Origin: Bacillota bacterium
GTDB lineage: Bacteria; Bacillota; Clostridia; Christensenellales; CAG-138
DNA: 64,000 bases
Assembly: GCA_023399275.1 (NCBI GenBank)
Contig: JAEWQH010000117.1
Location: 1 to 64,000, forward strand
Reading direction: 5' to 3'
The notes under the pieces are model-generated. The model was not told the origin of the DNA. It did no database searches and worked only from the letters and a program-made list of their open reading frames with translations. The first letter of the stretch is position 1. Every line of letters begins with the position of its first letter. Below are positions 35,021 through 43,745 of this stretch, one piece after another. Made by a program: the position numbers and the translations under genes.

Positions 35021-35616
35021 GCGTTGCTCCTGTGTTTTTTGGGAGTTGCCGGCGCCTTTGCCGAAAGCTTCTCCGGCGCGCCGTTGAAAAAGACCGCGCC
35101 GAAATACGTCACCGTGTCTTTCCCGTTGAGGTAGGGAAGCCCGGCCAGCCGGGAGAGCTGCAGCACGTCCACCCCCGCCGCTTCAAGCGGGATGACCGCG
35201 CGCTGCGGATGACGGCAGGGTACGTTTTCGCGCCGTGCGCACGTTGCGCAGCCGCCGCAGGCTCCCGCGCCGAGCGCAAAGCAGGGTAATCCGCCGTTTT
35301 CCGCAGCCGCACGCAGGCGGCAGACCAGGTGGTTATGCGCCCGTCCTGCGCGCCGCATACCCTCGATGTCAAACGAATCCTCGACCGGGTACACGCTCTG
35401 GAACACCAGCGCGCGCTCAAACGTGCGCGCCCGCTCGATCAGCGCGCCGATCTCCCCCGCGTCCGGCGGGCACATCCAGCACGCACCATAGAACCCGCAG
35501 GCGTTTTTTTCGCAGGCCGCGCGAAACACGGGGTCGAAGTGGATCTCCCCTGTGGCTACGACGGCATACGCCGCGCCGGCTCTCTGAAGCAGCCTTTGAA
35601 TCCGCACGCAGTCCAA
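35017..35616 (-). CDS. DUF2284 metal-binding protein
   Basis: About 199 residues with nine or more cysteines in CxxC-like clusters (ACWMCPPDAGEI and GACGGCATCARRENVPCRHPQRA), the DUF2284 pattern thought to bind metal or an iron-sulfur cluster. The start is uncertain: TTG at 35616 or GTG at 35607, neither with a strong ribosome site; I chose TTG by family length. It follows the nitroreductase gene by 16 nt and overlaps ackA (ATGA). Function unknown; genomic company with nitroreductase suggests redox work. Confidence 0.82.
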   Translation of the reverse strand: MDCVRIQRLLQRAGAAYAVVATGEIHFDPVFRAACEKNACGFYGACWMCPPDAGEIGALIERARTFERALVFQSVYPVEDSFDIEGMRRAGRAHNHLVCRLRAAAENGGLPCFALGAGACGGCATCARRENVPCRHPQRAVIPLEAAGVDVLQLSRLAGLPYLNGKDTVTYFGAVFFNGAPEKLSAKAPATPKKHRSNA

Positions 35617-35632
35617 CGCTTTTGGGGTTTGC

Positions 35633-36151
35633 CTAGACGCGGACGACGTAGTTCGCCTTGCGCGGCGCGGGCTCGGGCGCAGGGCCGGCCGCGTAGCCCA
35701 GAATGACTTGGCCCACGCCCTCATAGTCCCCCTCGATGCCCCATTTTTTCAGCAGGGCTTTACCTTCGTCGCTCTCAAACATCTCCTTTGCGCGGTGGAT
35801 CCAGCAGGAGGCAAGTCCGGCCGCGTGCGCCGCATTGAGCAGCGTGGTGATCACGCTCGCGCCGTCGAGCAGGTAGGTGCCGCGCGAACGGTCCGCGAGT
35901 ACGACGAGCACCGTCGGCGCGCCGTAGTACGGGTCGCTGTCGTTGCCAATCACCCGCGCGTTCATGCGCGAAAGCTGCTTTACCGTCGCCTCGTCCTGCA
36001 CGGCGACGATGACCGGCGTCTGCCGTCCGCCTCCGGTCGGTGCATAGGTGCCGGCCTCCAGCACCTGGTCGAGCACAGCTTTGTCCACCTGTTTGGGCAG
36101 GTAGGAGCGTATGCTCCTGCGTGTTTTGAGGTTGTTCAGCGTTTCGTTCAT
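35633..36151 (-). CDS. Nitroreductase-family flavoprotein
   Basis: 172 residues from the ATG at 36151 (AAGGAG 8 nt upstream). The N-terminal RRSIRSYLPKQVDK is the FMN-binding signature and AAHAAGLASCWIHRAKE the central one; the protein ends in GYAAGPAPEPAPRKANYVVRV. Such enzymes reduce nitro or quinone groups with NAD(P)H and FMN; natural substrate not assigned. Second gene of a four-gene operon. Confidence 0.92.
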   Translation of the reverse strand: MNETLNNLKTRRSIRSYLPKQVDKAVLDQVLEAGTYAPTGGGRQTPVIVAVQDEATVKQLSRMNARVIGNDSDPYYGAPTVLVVLADRSRGTYLLDGASVITTLLNAAHAAGLASCWIHRAKEMFESDEGKALLKKWGIEGDYEGVGQVILGYAAGPAPEPAPRKANYVVRV

Positions 36152-36185
36152 ATCATTCACTCCTTCGTGTTGATCTGTCGATAGT

Positions 36186-37742
36186 CTATTGCTCCGTCTT
36201 TCCCGGCAGTTCGGCGTGGGTATCGCTCTTGGCGTATGCCAGCACCCCGCGGATGCGCTTGGCAAGCGGCAGCGGCTTCTCAACCCCTTGCGCATACGCC
36301 AGCCCCAGCCGGCCGTAGAGCGCATTGTGCGGCACGAGCCGCCGCAGGAAGCCTGCATAGCGGAGCTTCTCCCGCGTCGACCAGCCCGTCTCCGCCGTCG
36401 CCGCAAGGCGCGGCAGCGTGTTGAAGAAGAGTTTCTTCTCCGTCTCCACCCACTCCGTCCAGATAGCCGCCTCCACACCGAGGATGTTTGCCTCGCTTCT
36501 TTTGCGCACGCCGCGCAGGGTCGGGCGGTAGCGGTAGGTCTTTTTCAGCGGTGTCAGCGCATAGGGGTAGTCGTAGTATAGGTTTGTAAACGGGCTCAGG
36601 ATCGCCGCGCCGCCCCCGTTGATGCGCCGCACGGTGCGTCCCGGCCCTTCGAGGTACCACGGCGTCCAGAACTGCACAATCGCGCGCGGATCGAGCCCGC
36701 CGCAGAGTCCGTCGTTCCACACGACGGCTCTCCTGCCGTGCGCTTCGAGATGCCCGATTACGCGGTTGAGAAAATAGCCCTGCAGCTCCCGCTCATCCTT
36801 GAGCCCCTGCTCGCGCAGCACGCGCTGACAGCGCTCGCAGCGCTTCCAGTCCTCCTTGGCCGCCTCGTCCCCGCCGATATGCAGGTAAGGGAACGGGAAG
36901 AGCTCCATCACCTCATCCAGCAGCGAAAACAGAAACGCATATGTCTCCTCGCTGCCCGCACAGAAGAGCTTCTTGGAAAAATCGGTGATGCCAAAACGCG
37001 TCGCCACCTCGACCGGCTCATGGAAACAGGCCAGCTCGGGATATGCCGCCATGATCGAAAGGGCGTGCCCCGGCATATCGATCTCCGGCACGATTTCGAT
37101 GCCGCGCGCCTTCGCATAGCGCACCAGTTCGCGCAGCTCGGCCTTCGTGTAGTAGCCCCCGTGGGGGACCCCGTCCTGCCCCTTTACGCCGCCGTGCTTG
37201 ACAAAGGTGCTCTTGCGAAATGAGCCTACGCTGTTGAGCAGCGGGAATCGCTCGCTCTCAAAGCGAAACCCCTGATCCTCCGTCAGGTGCAGGTGGAGGC
37301 GATTGTATTTATAGTACGCCAGCAGGTCGACCAGCGTGTGAAGCGTCTTCATCGGGAAAAAATGGCGGCACACGTCGATGAGGAACCCGCGCCAGCCAAA
37401 TCGAGGCGCGTCCTCGATCCGGCAGCAGGGCAGCCGCCCGCCGTGCTCCGCACAAAGCTGCGCAAGCGTCGCCGCGGCATACACCGCGCCCGCGATGCCG
37501 CCCGCCTCGACGCTTACCCCGCCCGCATCCGCGCGGATGGCGTATTGCTCCGGCCCAAACGCCGTATTCTGGCAAAACGCCGCCTGCAATCCGGCCTCGG
37601 CTGGGTGCGCCTCACCCAGCTTCAGCATGGCAAGCACGCCTTCGCGCGCGCCCTCGAGCGCCGCATCCGCCTGCACCGCCACGCGGCAAAGATCGATGCT
37701 TCCCTCCAGGATCTGCTGTCCGAGCACCTGCGGTATCGGCAT
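36186..37742 (-). CDS. GH20 beta-N-acetylhexosaminidase
   Basis: 518 residues. A GH20b domain precedes the catalytic barrel: FGWRGFLIDVCRHFFP (near 110-130), HLHLTEDQGFR, EIDMPGH, and HIGGDEA whose Asp-Glu are the catalytic pair. There is no signal peptide, so it probably works in the cytoplasm on imported GlcNAc or GalNAc oligosaccharides, for example from peptidoglycan recycling or host glycans. First gene of the operon ending in the kinase; GGAGGGGAAGG lies before the ATG. The link to downstream redox genes is not clear. Confidence 0.94.
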   Translation of the reverse strand: MPIPQVLGQQILEGSIDLCRVAVQADAALEGAREGVLAMLKLGEAHPAEAGLQAAFCQNTAFGPEQYAIRADAGGVSVEAGGIAGAVYAAATLAQLCAEHGGRLPCCRIEDAPRFGWRGFLIDVCRHFFPMKTLHTLVDLLAYYKYNRLHLHLTEDQGFRFESERFPLLNSVGSFRKSTFVKHGGVKGQDGVPHGGYYTKAELRELVRYAKARGIEIVPEIDMPGHALSIMAAYPELACFHEPVEVATRFGITDFSKKLFCAGSEETYAFLFSLLDEVMELFPFPYLHIGGDEAAKEDWKRCERCQRVLREQGLKDERELQGYFLNRVIGHLEAHGRRAVVWNDGLCGGLDPRAIVQFWTPWYLEGPGRTVRRINGGGAAILSPFTNLYYDYPYALTPLKKTYRYRPTLRGVRKRSEANILGVEAAIWTEWVETEKKLFFNTLPRLAATAETGWSTREKLRYAGFLRRLVPHNALYGRLGLAYAQGVEKPLPLAKRIRGVLAYAKSDTHAELPGKTEQ

Positions 37743-37885
37743 ATCCTTCCCCTCCGTCGCATCGCAATCATCGCATTTGTCCGATGCATTTCCATTATAC
37801 CCCGCTTGCTCCCTTACGGCAACGCCGCGTGCGTGATATACTGGGTTTGAGACGGCTTATCTTTCTTCGACGGAGGTTTTTTCAT

Positions 37886-38650
37886 ATGTTTAACGCCATC
37901 ATGAAGCGCGTCACTCCGATTCCGCGGCTTGCCTCGTTCGAACGGTATCTCTTCGTCGGTCCGCATCCGGACGATATCGAGGTCGCCTGCGCGCCGAGTG
38001 TGCGCACGCTGACCCGCGCCGGGAAGCATGTTTCGTTTCTGATTCTGACAGACGGGCGCATGGGCGCGCTCGACCCCGCGCTGTATGGTGACGAGCTGGT
38101 GAAGATCCGGCAGCAGGAGGCGCTCGCCTCGGCCGCGCTTCTCGGCGTGACGGACGTAACCTTTCTGCCGTTTCACGACGGCGGCATGTACCGCATGGAG
38201 GATGCCGCCTGTGAGATCGCAAAGCAGATCGTCCGGCTCAAGCCGGACGCGGTATTCGCACCCGATCCAAACGTGATCAGCGAATGCCACGTCGACCACA
38301 TCAAGACGGGCCTTGCGGCGAAGATGAGCATGAATATGGCGCCCTTCACCGGCGTCATGCAGAGCATCGGCGCCTCCGGCAGCCACGCGGTGCAGGCGCT
38401 CGCGTTTTACTACACCGACAAGGCAAACGCTTACCTGCCGGTCGGCAGCTGCTTTTGCGCACGCGCGGAGGCGCTCGCCTGCCACAAAAGCCAGTTTGAC
38501 GAAAAGACGGCCTCGAGCATCTGCATGTACTTCAAGCTGCGCTCGATCCGCTTTGGTCTGCGCAGGCTGCGCGGCCTCAGCGACGGCTACCGAACGCTCT
38601 CGCCGACGCATATGCATTGCTTCCCCGAAGCGTCGGACTGGGTCCGGTAA
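37886..38650 (+). CDS. PIG-L/LmbE family deacetylase
   Basis: 254 residues from an ATG with CGGAGG 9 nt upstream. The zinc motif PHPDD (near residue 31) and the distal ECHVDH support N-acetyl-hexosamine deacetylation. Members remove acetyl from GlcNAc-linked substrates (GPI, mycothiol or bacillithiol precursors, glycopeptides). It is divergent from the GH20 operon. A -10-like TATACT near 37837 with a weak -35 may be its promoter. Confidence 0.9.
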   Translation: MFNAIMKRVTPIPRLASFERYLFVGPHPDDIEVACAPSVRTLTRAGKHVSFLILTDGRMGALDPALYGDELVKIRQQEALASAALLGVTDVTFLPFHDGGMYRMEDAACEIAKQIVRLKPDAVFAPDPNVISECHVDHIKTGLAAKMSMNMAPFTGVMQSIGASGSHAVQALAFYYTDKANAYLPVGSCFCARAEALACHKSQFDEKTASSICMYFKLRSIRFGLRRLRGLSDGYRTLSPTHMHCFPEASDWVR

Positions 38651-38674
38651 ACAGCTCTGGTCCACGGTTTCCAA

Positions 38675-38709
38675 ACGCAAACGCGCCGGATTTCCCGGCG
38701 CGTTTGCGT
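38675..38709 (+). terminator. 15-bp stem hairpin after the deacetylase gene
   Basis: ACGCAAACGCGCCGG pairs perfectly with its complement at 38695-38709, but no U run follows on either strand. A bidirectional structural terminator between convergent genes is likely. Confidence 0.6.
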
Positions 38710-38728
38710 GTCTCCGTGCGCATTGGAG

Positions 38729-40564
38729 CTACGCCGGAGTGCTCTCCTCTTCTTTGCGGCTGTTGATCTGCTGCATCATATGGTCGTAAAACGCCTCGTC
38801 GATGATAAACTTCTTTTTTTGAACAAATAGTGCGAGCAGCAAAAGGAGCGCGGGCAGCAGCGTCGCCGCAAGCCGCACCCAGATGCGCATGCCTGTCGTT
38901 CTCTGGTCGCGAAAATGCAGGTTTGCCGCGCTCTCCTCGCCGCTGTCGAGGTCGTCGATCTTGAGCGAAAACGTGCCGCTGTCCGCCGCTACGATGCTTT
39001 CCGCGTCAAACGCACCGAGCCTGTCCATCTCGATCTGCTCGCCCTCGGCGTTGGTAAAGAGGATCATCGCGTCGCTCAGCGCGGGCACATACTCCGCGTC
39101 AAGCTGAAATTTGCTGATGATCGCATCCGCGGTGATCTGCGTGCCAACCGCCTCCACAGCGGCCTGATACGCCGGCGTTCCCGCCGTAAGCCCCTCAAAT
39201 TCTCCCAGATAGCGCTGCACCTGTGTGATGTAGTAGGCCTGATCCGCCGCGTCATGCTTATCGAAGAAGTCGCGCTGCGTCTCGAGCGTGCTGATCGACT
39301 GGCTGAGCAGAAACGTGCCGGATACGGCAAGCACCAGCGTCACGATGAGCGTATGCATCGCCGCGGCAAATTTCGCCATAAACGGGCGCAGCGTCGAGAC
39401 CACCGCCTCGTTGCGCTCGCCGAATTTATAGTCGTTGTACTCCACACAGTTGGTCATATTGATGATGCAGGACATGTAGAAGAGCGACTGCCCCGCGGAG
39501 ACCATCATGCAAAACGCGCACAGCAGCGCGATATGAAACGGCAGCACCGGCGACCAACCCATCAACGCGATAAACGCATAGCCAACGATCGCCAGAAGGA
39601 TGCTTAGATTTTGCAGGCGCGCGCGCCCAAGCTTGTTTGTCAGCACGGGGTAGAGCGCATTGACCGCAACCATCGTCACGCCATATGCAACCACCACATA
39701 GAAGTAGAGCGTGCCGTTGTAGCCGATCTCCATATACAGCAGATTCGCCGCCAGCGCGATGAGCATCGTGCTGCCGATGTTATAGAAGAGCATCGACAGC
39801 GTCATCCAGAGTACCTGGTCGTTTCGCGCAATGGTCTTCCACATCCGCTTGAGCGAGATGTTTTCGCTCTTCTCCGCCTTGCGGCGCGGCGGCTCCTTCA
39901 CTGTGAAGTACAGCATCGTCTGAAATCCGATAAACGCTGCGGCGATCAGGATGGAGACGAATCGATAGCCCGCGCGCATGTCGCCCACGGTCACCTGCGG
40001 GATGATGCCCTGCGCCAAGATGGCGCCGACGCCGGCGAAGAGCACCGTGAGCGTGGTGATGGAGTTTCGCTCCTCCTTAACGCTCGAAAGGCTCGGCAGC
40101 ATGGCCCAATAGCCGATGTCGTTCATGGTGAATGTGGATTCCCAAAGCAGGTACATCACCGTCATGAACACCACGAAGCGCCAGCCGGGGATGCTCTGCA
40201 CATTGAACATCGTGATGATCACCAGCCCACAGAGGATGGCGCCGAGCAGGATCCACGGGCGGAACTTGCCTTTTCTGAAGTGTGAGCCTTCGATGATGGC
40301 GCCCATGAGCGGGTCGTTGAGCGCATCCCATATGCGCCCACCCACGCCGATGATCAGGCTCAGCGTCGTGAACTGCGCCAGTGTGAGCGAAACGCCAAAC
40401 TGGATGTAGACCAGCAGGAATGAGTCGATCAGCGCATAGCTCATGTCTCGGCCGATTCCACTGATGGAATAGAACCATTTGTTGCGGTGAAACGTCTGTT
40501 TGCGAAGCCGCTCCGCGGCCGCCGCATCCGGCGCGGAACCTTCGGTGATTGACCTGGTCTCCAT
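38729..40564 (-). CDS. GPH-family sugar/cation symporter with a large extracytoplasmic insert
   Basis: 611 residues; the ATG at 40564 (or 40582) has GGGAG upstream with long spacing. About twelve membrane helices of the glycoside-pentoside-hexuronide symporter family; NDPLMGAIIEGS after helix 2 and the RNSITTLTVLFA block are typical. Between the last two helices is an insert of about 150 residues (from TLETQRDFF to RDQRTTGMR) predicted to be outside the membrane, partly coiled and partly beta (EYVPALSDAMILFTNAEGEQ). Usual family members are 450-500 residues. Substrate unknown; probably a glycan or glycoside. Confidence 0.88.
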   Translation of the reverse strand: METRSITEGSAPDAAAAERLRKQTFHRNKWFYSISGIGRDMSYALIDSFLLVYIQFGVSLTLAQFTTLSLIIGVGGRIWDALNDPLMGAIIEGSHFRKGKFRPWILLGAILCGLVIITMFNVQSIPGWRFVVFMTVMYLLWESTFTMNDIGYWAMLPSLSSVKEERNSITTLTVLFAGVGAILAQGIIPQVTVGDMRAGYRFVSILIAAAFIGFQTMLYFTVKEPPRRKAEKSENISLKRMWKTIARNDQVLWMTLSMLFYNIGSTMLIALAANLLYMEIGYNGTLYFYVVVAYGVTMVAVNALYPVLTNKLGRARLQNLSILLAIVGYAFIALMGWSPVLPFHIALLCAFCMMVSAGQSLFYMSCIINMTNCVEYNDYKFGERNEAVVSTLRPFMAKFAAAMHTLIVTLVLAVSGTFLLSQSISTLETQRDFFDKHDAADQAYYITQVQRYLGEFEGLTAGTPAYQAAVEAVGTQITADAIISKFQLDAEYVPALSDAMILFTNAEGEQIEMDRLGAFDAESIVAADSGTFSLKIDDLDSGEESAANLHFRDQRTTGMRIWVRLAATLLPALLLLLALFVQKKKFIIDEAFYDHMMQQINSRKEEESTPA

Positions 40565-40723
40565 TTTCGTCTGTGCTCCCATCCAAAAGAATTGCAAAAA
40601 CAGATCGGTCCGTCCGCCGGGTAGGCAAACGTCTGAACCAAAGCGTATCACACTCTGCAGCCGCTGACAATGGGTTGACCCGCATCTGGACCGACTCTTC
40701 TCTTCTTCCCGCCCGGCGCGAAT

Positions 40724-40744
40724 AAAAAGGGCGGTTTTCCGCCC
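40724..40744 (-). terminator. Terminator after dapF
   Basis: GGGCGG-AAAA-CCGCCC followed by TTTTTATT on the minus strand, 49 nt after the dapF stop. Confidence 0.85.
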
Positions 40745-40792
40745 CCGAGCCACCGGCAGTTCCCGCCGGATTGCACACCGGCGGCCGGGCGC

Positions 40793-41617
40793 TTACAGCC
40801 CGATCTCCCCCGTATACACGATCTCCGCCGGGCCGGTCATGTAGACGTGGTTGTCCTCCGCCCAGTCGATGTGCAGCGAGCCCAGCTCGAGTTTTACGTC
40901 CACACTGCGCCCTGTCTTACCGTTGAGATAGCTCGCCACCGCCGCCGAGCAGGCGCCCGTACCGCAGGCGAGCGTCGGCCCGCAGCCGCGCTCAAACGTT
41001 CGCATCACGAGTGTATGCTCATCCGTCACGCAAACGAAGTTGACATTGGTTCGCTTGGGAAAGACGCTCGCATGCTCGATGTCCCAGCCGAGGTCCATCC
41101 AGGCCGGATCGGTCGGGTCGTCTACATAGAGGATCGTATGCGGCACGCCGACGAGCACGCTCGTGTAGCGCAGCGACCGCCCCCGCACCGTCAGCGCGCG
41201 GTCGATGCAACGGCCCTCTCCGGCGACGGGAATCTCGGCGCACTCCAGATACGGCTTGCCCATATCCACGGTCACGCCGTCCACTTTTCCGTCGCGCAGC
41301 ACGAGCGCTGGCCGCATGATCCCCGCGAGCGTCTCTACCGAGAACGCCGGCTCGCAAACGACGCCACGTTCATAGACGTACTTTGCAAAGCAGCGGATGC
41401 CGTTGCCGCACATCTCCGCCTCGCTGCCATCCGCGTTGACGATGCGCATGCGCACGTCCGCCGTTTCGCTTGCTTCCAGGATCAACAACCCGTCCGCGCC
41501 GATGCCGGTCTGCCTGTGGCAAAGCCGCGGCGCAAGCGCGCGATAGTCGTGCGTTTCTTCCCTGCCGTCCAGCAGGATAAAATCATTACCCAATCCATGT
41601 ACTTTTGTAAACCGCAT
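40793..41617 (-). CDS. dapF: Diaminopimelate epimerase
   Basis: 274 residues. Converts LL- to meso-diaminopimelate for lysine and peptidoglycan. The two catalytic cysteines are C70 (MCGNGIRC) and C218 (ACGTGACSA). It follows the ModE-like gene by 21 nt on the same strand and is closed by a terminator. Confidence 0.97.
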   Translation of the reverse strand: MRFTKVHGLGNDFILLDGREETHDYRALAPRLCHRQTGIGADGLLILEASETADVRMRIVNADGSEAEMCGNGIRCFAKYVYERGVVCEPAFSVETLAGIMRPALVLRDGKVDGVTVDMGKPYLECAEIPVAGEGRCIDRALTVRGRSLRYTSVLVGVPHTILYVDDPTDPAWMDLGWDIEHASVFPKRTNVNFVCVTDEHTLVMRTFERGCGPTLACGTGACSAAVASYLNGKTGRSVDVKLELGSLHIDWAEDNHVYMTGPAEIVYTGEIGL

Positions 41618-41638
41618 CGCAGTCGCCTCCTCCGGTAC

Positions 41639-41983
41639 TCAGCCGCCCAAAATCTCGACAAACGCCTCGTCCGCATAGCTGCGCACGGACTTCTCCAACT
41701 GCCGGTAGGCCGCAAGGAACCCCCGCGCCTCCTGCGTCAGCTCCGCGCCGCCGCCGCCTTTGCCACCGGTGACGGAGAGCAGCAGCGCAAATCCAAGGTT
41801 TGCCTCCGCGGTCTTGACGATCTTCCAGGCCTTGCTGTAGGCCATATCCATCTCGATGGTTGCCTTGCGCAGGGAGTGCAGGCGATCCACACGTTCCAGC
41901 AGGTCCGCCACCCCCGGGCCGAAGCATTTTTCTTCGCCGAAAATGCGGACGATGACCTGGCAGCGCAGCTGTTTGTTCGGCAT
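41639..41983 (-). CDS. ModE-like winged-helix transcriptional regulator
   Basis: 114 residues: a LysR/ModE-type winged helix (VADLLERVDRLHSLRKATIEMDMAYSKAWKIV) without a molybdate-binding MOP domain. GGAGGCCGC lies before the ATG. Such short forms regulate molybdate or formate-dehydrogenase genes in many anaerobes, but the neighbours here (dapF) give no such link. An extended -10 (TGG-TATACT) lies near 42095 on the minus strand. Confidence 0.8.
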   Translation of the reverse strand: MPNKQLRCQVIVRIFGEEKCFGPGVADLLERVDRLHSLRKATIEMDMAYSKAWKIVKTAEANLGFALLLSVTGGKGGGGAELTQEARGFLAAYRQLEKSVRSYADEAFVEILGG

Positions 41984-42297
41984 AGCGGCCTCCGTGTTTC
42001 ATCTTATGCGCAGCGGGCGCATACGGCGCGTGTCAAATCTGAATTTCGATTCTCCATCGCGCAACATCCGTTCCGCGCACGCCGCTTTTATCAGTATACC
42101 ACACGCACGTACCCGCGGGAAACGTCCGCGCGATTTTCACATTTCATGCGCTGGCTGCGCGTATCTTCGCGCAGCAGCCGCTTTGTTCGCCCGCCGCTGC
42201 CGTTCCCGCCCGCTACTTCACCGCATTCGTTGGAAAAAAATGCCCGTTCGTGCCCTTGATCATTGACAGCGCGCGGCAGCATGGATAAACTGACTTT
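41984..42297. other. Divergent intergenic region
   Basis: Holds the minus-strand promoter (extended -10 near 42095) for the ModE-like gene and the plus-strand promoter at 42263-42291. I see no RNA gene or further frame in between. Confidence 0.5.
42263..42291 (+). promoter_or_regulatory. Sigma-A promoter, probably giving a leaderless mRNA
   Basis: Perfect TTGACA, 17-bp spacer, TAAACT. The ATG of the next gene is 6 nt after the -10, so transcription should begin at or near the start codon. Confidence 0.72.
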
Positions 42298-42837
42298 ATG
42301 ACACCGCCGTACGAAAGCGAAATCCGCGCACGGCTCACGCCGTCGCCCGGCGACGCGCAACGCATCCGCCTGCCGGCGAGAGACGCGCACGCCGCGTTTC
42401 GCCCCTCGCAATACACCGGCGCAGCCCCGCTCTCCACGCCGGATTACGGCTCGCTCTATGGCGTGCAGCTGGTGCGGTGCGTGCGCATGGTCAACGGATG
42501 GCTGCTCTTCGACTTCACGCCCGCGTTTTTTTCCGCTCTGGCAGACGAGGTCAACGCGGCGATCCCCGCGCCCGATCCGCTCCGTGAAACCCATGCCGAA
42601 AATCGCATGCGCGCGCTCGCGCGGCACGGCGGCTCCGGCTGTCCCGATATGGCCGCCTTTCACCGCGCGCTGCTCTATGCGGTAGCCGCGCACGAAAGCC
42701 CGGCGGCCTGCCGCAGAGCGGAGCGTGCGGCCCTGACGCTTTTCCACGCCGTCTCCCCGCAAGAGCGGCCCGCGCTTCTGGCCCGTTGCGGCGCGCTCGG
42801 CGGTGCGCTCTGGCGGCTGCTCGCCGCCGCGCGCTGA
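42298..42837 (+). CDS. Hypothetical protein (179 residues)
   Basis: No family recognised. Codon third positions are strongly GC-rich over the whole frame, as in neighbouring genes, so it is real. Residues ~40-85 are the most ordered-looking (YGVQLVRCVRMVNGWLLFDFTPAFFSALADEV), the C-terminal half is helical with basic residues. There is no ribosome site; the ATG lies 6 nt after a strong -10, indicating leaderless translation. It is 119 nt upstream of the MBL-fold gene on the same strand. Confidence 0.65.
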   Translation: MTPPYESEIRARLTPSPGDAQRIRLPARDAHAAFRPSQYTGAAPLSTPDYGSLYGVQLVRCVRMVNGWLLFDFTPAFFSALADEVNAAIPAPDPLRETHAENRMRALARHGGSGCPDMAAFHRALLYAVAAHESPAACRRAERAALTLFHAVSPQERPALLARCGALGGALWRLLAAAR

Positions 42838-42956
42838 CGCTGCCTTTTGCCCCACTTCCTTTCTCGCGATCCTGATGCGCCGCTGAAACCAAAGACGCTT
42901 TCACGACGAACCTGCGCTGCGGCAGGGTTATTTTCTCATAAAAGGAGATGATGTTG

Positions 42957-43601
42957 ATGCAACTGACCTGGTACGGACACTCCTGCTTTCTGCTCACCGC
43001 CGAAAGCGGCTATTCCATTCTGACCGATCCCTGCGACCGTGAGACGGGCTATGATCTGCATGATCTGGCGTGCGACGCGGTCACCATCAGCCATGAGCAC
43101 CACGACCACAACTGCCTCGCCATCGTCACGGGCGAGCCGCAGATCATCCGCACGCCGGGCGAGCACCTTGCGAGAGAGATCCCGATCACCGGCTTTTCCA
43201 GCTACCACGACAACGCAAAGGGCGCGCACCGCGGGAGCAACATCATCTTCCTCTACCGGATCGACGGGCTGAAGGTGCTGCACCTGGGCGACCTCGGGCA
43301 TATGCTTCCGGACGAAACTGTCGAAGCCATCGGCGACGTGGACATTCTGCTCGCGCCCATCGGCGGCGTCTATACGATCAACGCAAAGACGGCAGCCGCG
43401 CTCTCCGACCGCCTGAATGCCAAGGTGCTCATTCCCATGCATTATAAGACGCCCGCGCTGCACTTCAACATCGAGGGCCTCGAGCCCCTGCTGGCAGCCA
43501 ACGCGAACCGCCGCGTGCACCACCTCAACGCAAACACCGCTTCCCTCACGCGGGACACGCTCGGTGAACGGCGGCTGCTGATTCTCGACTACAAGCGCTA
43601 G
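42957..43601 (+). CDS. Metallo-beta-lactamase fold hydrolase (UlaG-like)
   Basis: 214 residues. The motif HEHHDHN (near 48) and later GDLGH and HYKTP supply metal ligands of a short, single-domain MBL protein of the UlaG/YqjX group; its exact hydrolytic substrate is unknown. The ATG at 42957 has AAAGGAG 9 nt upstream; two earlier ATGs lie too close to the ribosome site. Confidence 0.88.
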   Translation: MQLTWYGHSCFLLTAESGYSILTDPCDRETGYDLHDLACDAVTISHEHHDHNCLAIVTGEPQIIRTPGEHLAREIPITGFSSYHDNAKGAHRGSNIIFLYRIDGLKVLHLGDLGHMLPDETVEAIGDVDILLAPIGGVYTINAKTAAALSDRLNAKVLIPMHYKTPALHFNIEGLEPLLAANANRRVHHLNANTASLTRDTLGERRLLILDYKR

Positions 43602-43621
43602 CGTGCTTCGGACGCCCGCTC

Positions 43622-43652
43622 TGCCCGGGGCCAGCCCCCGGGCTTTCTTTTG
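43622..43652 (+). terminator. Terminator after the MBL gene
   Basis: GCCCGGGG/CCCCGGGC around a CCAGC loop, then TTTCTTTT. Confidence 0.85.
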
Positions 43653-43692
43653 CGCACAAACCGATGCAAAAAGCATTAACGATCTGTAAACT

Positions 43693-43705
43693 CACTATAT
43701 ATTGT
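43693..43705. promoter_or_regulatory. NrdR box 1 upstream of nrdJ
   Basis: CACTATATATTGT fits the NrdR box (ACACWATATNTTGT type). It lies 32 bp upstream of box 2, about three helical turns. Confidence 0.75.
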
Positions 43706-43716
43706 TTTGCATCTTC

Positions 43717-43745
43717 TTGCTTGGCACCAGATATGGTGATATGCT
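43717..43745 (+). promoter_or_regulatory. nrdJ promoter
   Basis: TTGCTT, 17-bp spacer and extended TGA-TATGCT (-10 at 43740-43745). NrdR box 2 occupies the spacer. Confidence 0.65.
43725..43738. promoter_or_regulatory. NrdR box 2, within the nrdJ promoter
   Basis: CACCAGATATGGTG, nearly a perfect palindrome, lies between the -35 and -10, where NrdR binding would block polymerase. Confidence 0.75.

Noticed and set aside
42091..42855. 254-codon minus-strand frame opposite the gene at 42298
   Set aside because: Arg/Gly-rich shadow with no motifs; the plus-strand frame has correct GC third-position bias and a promoter.
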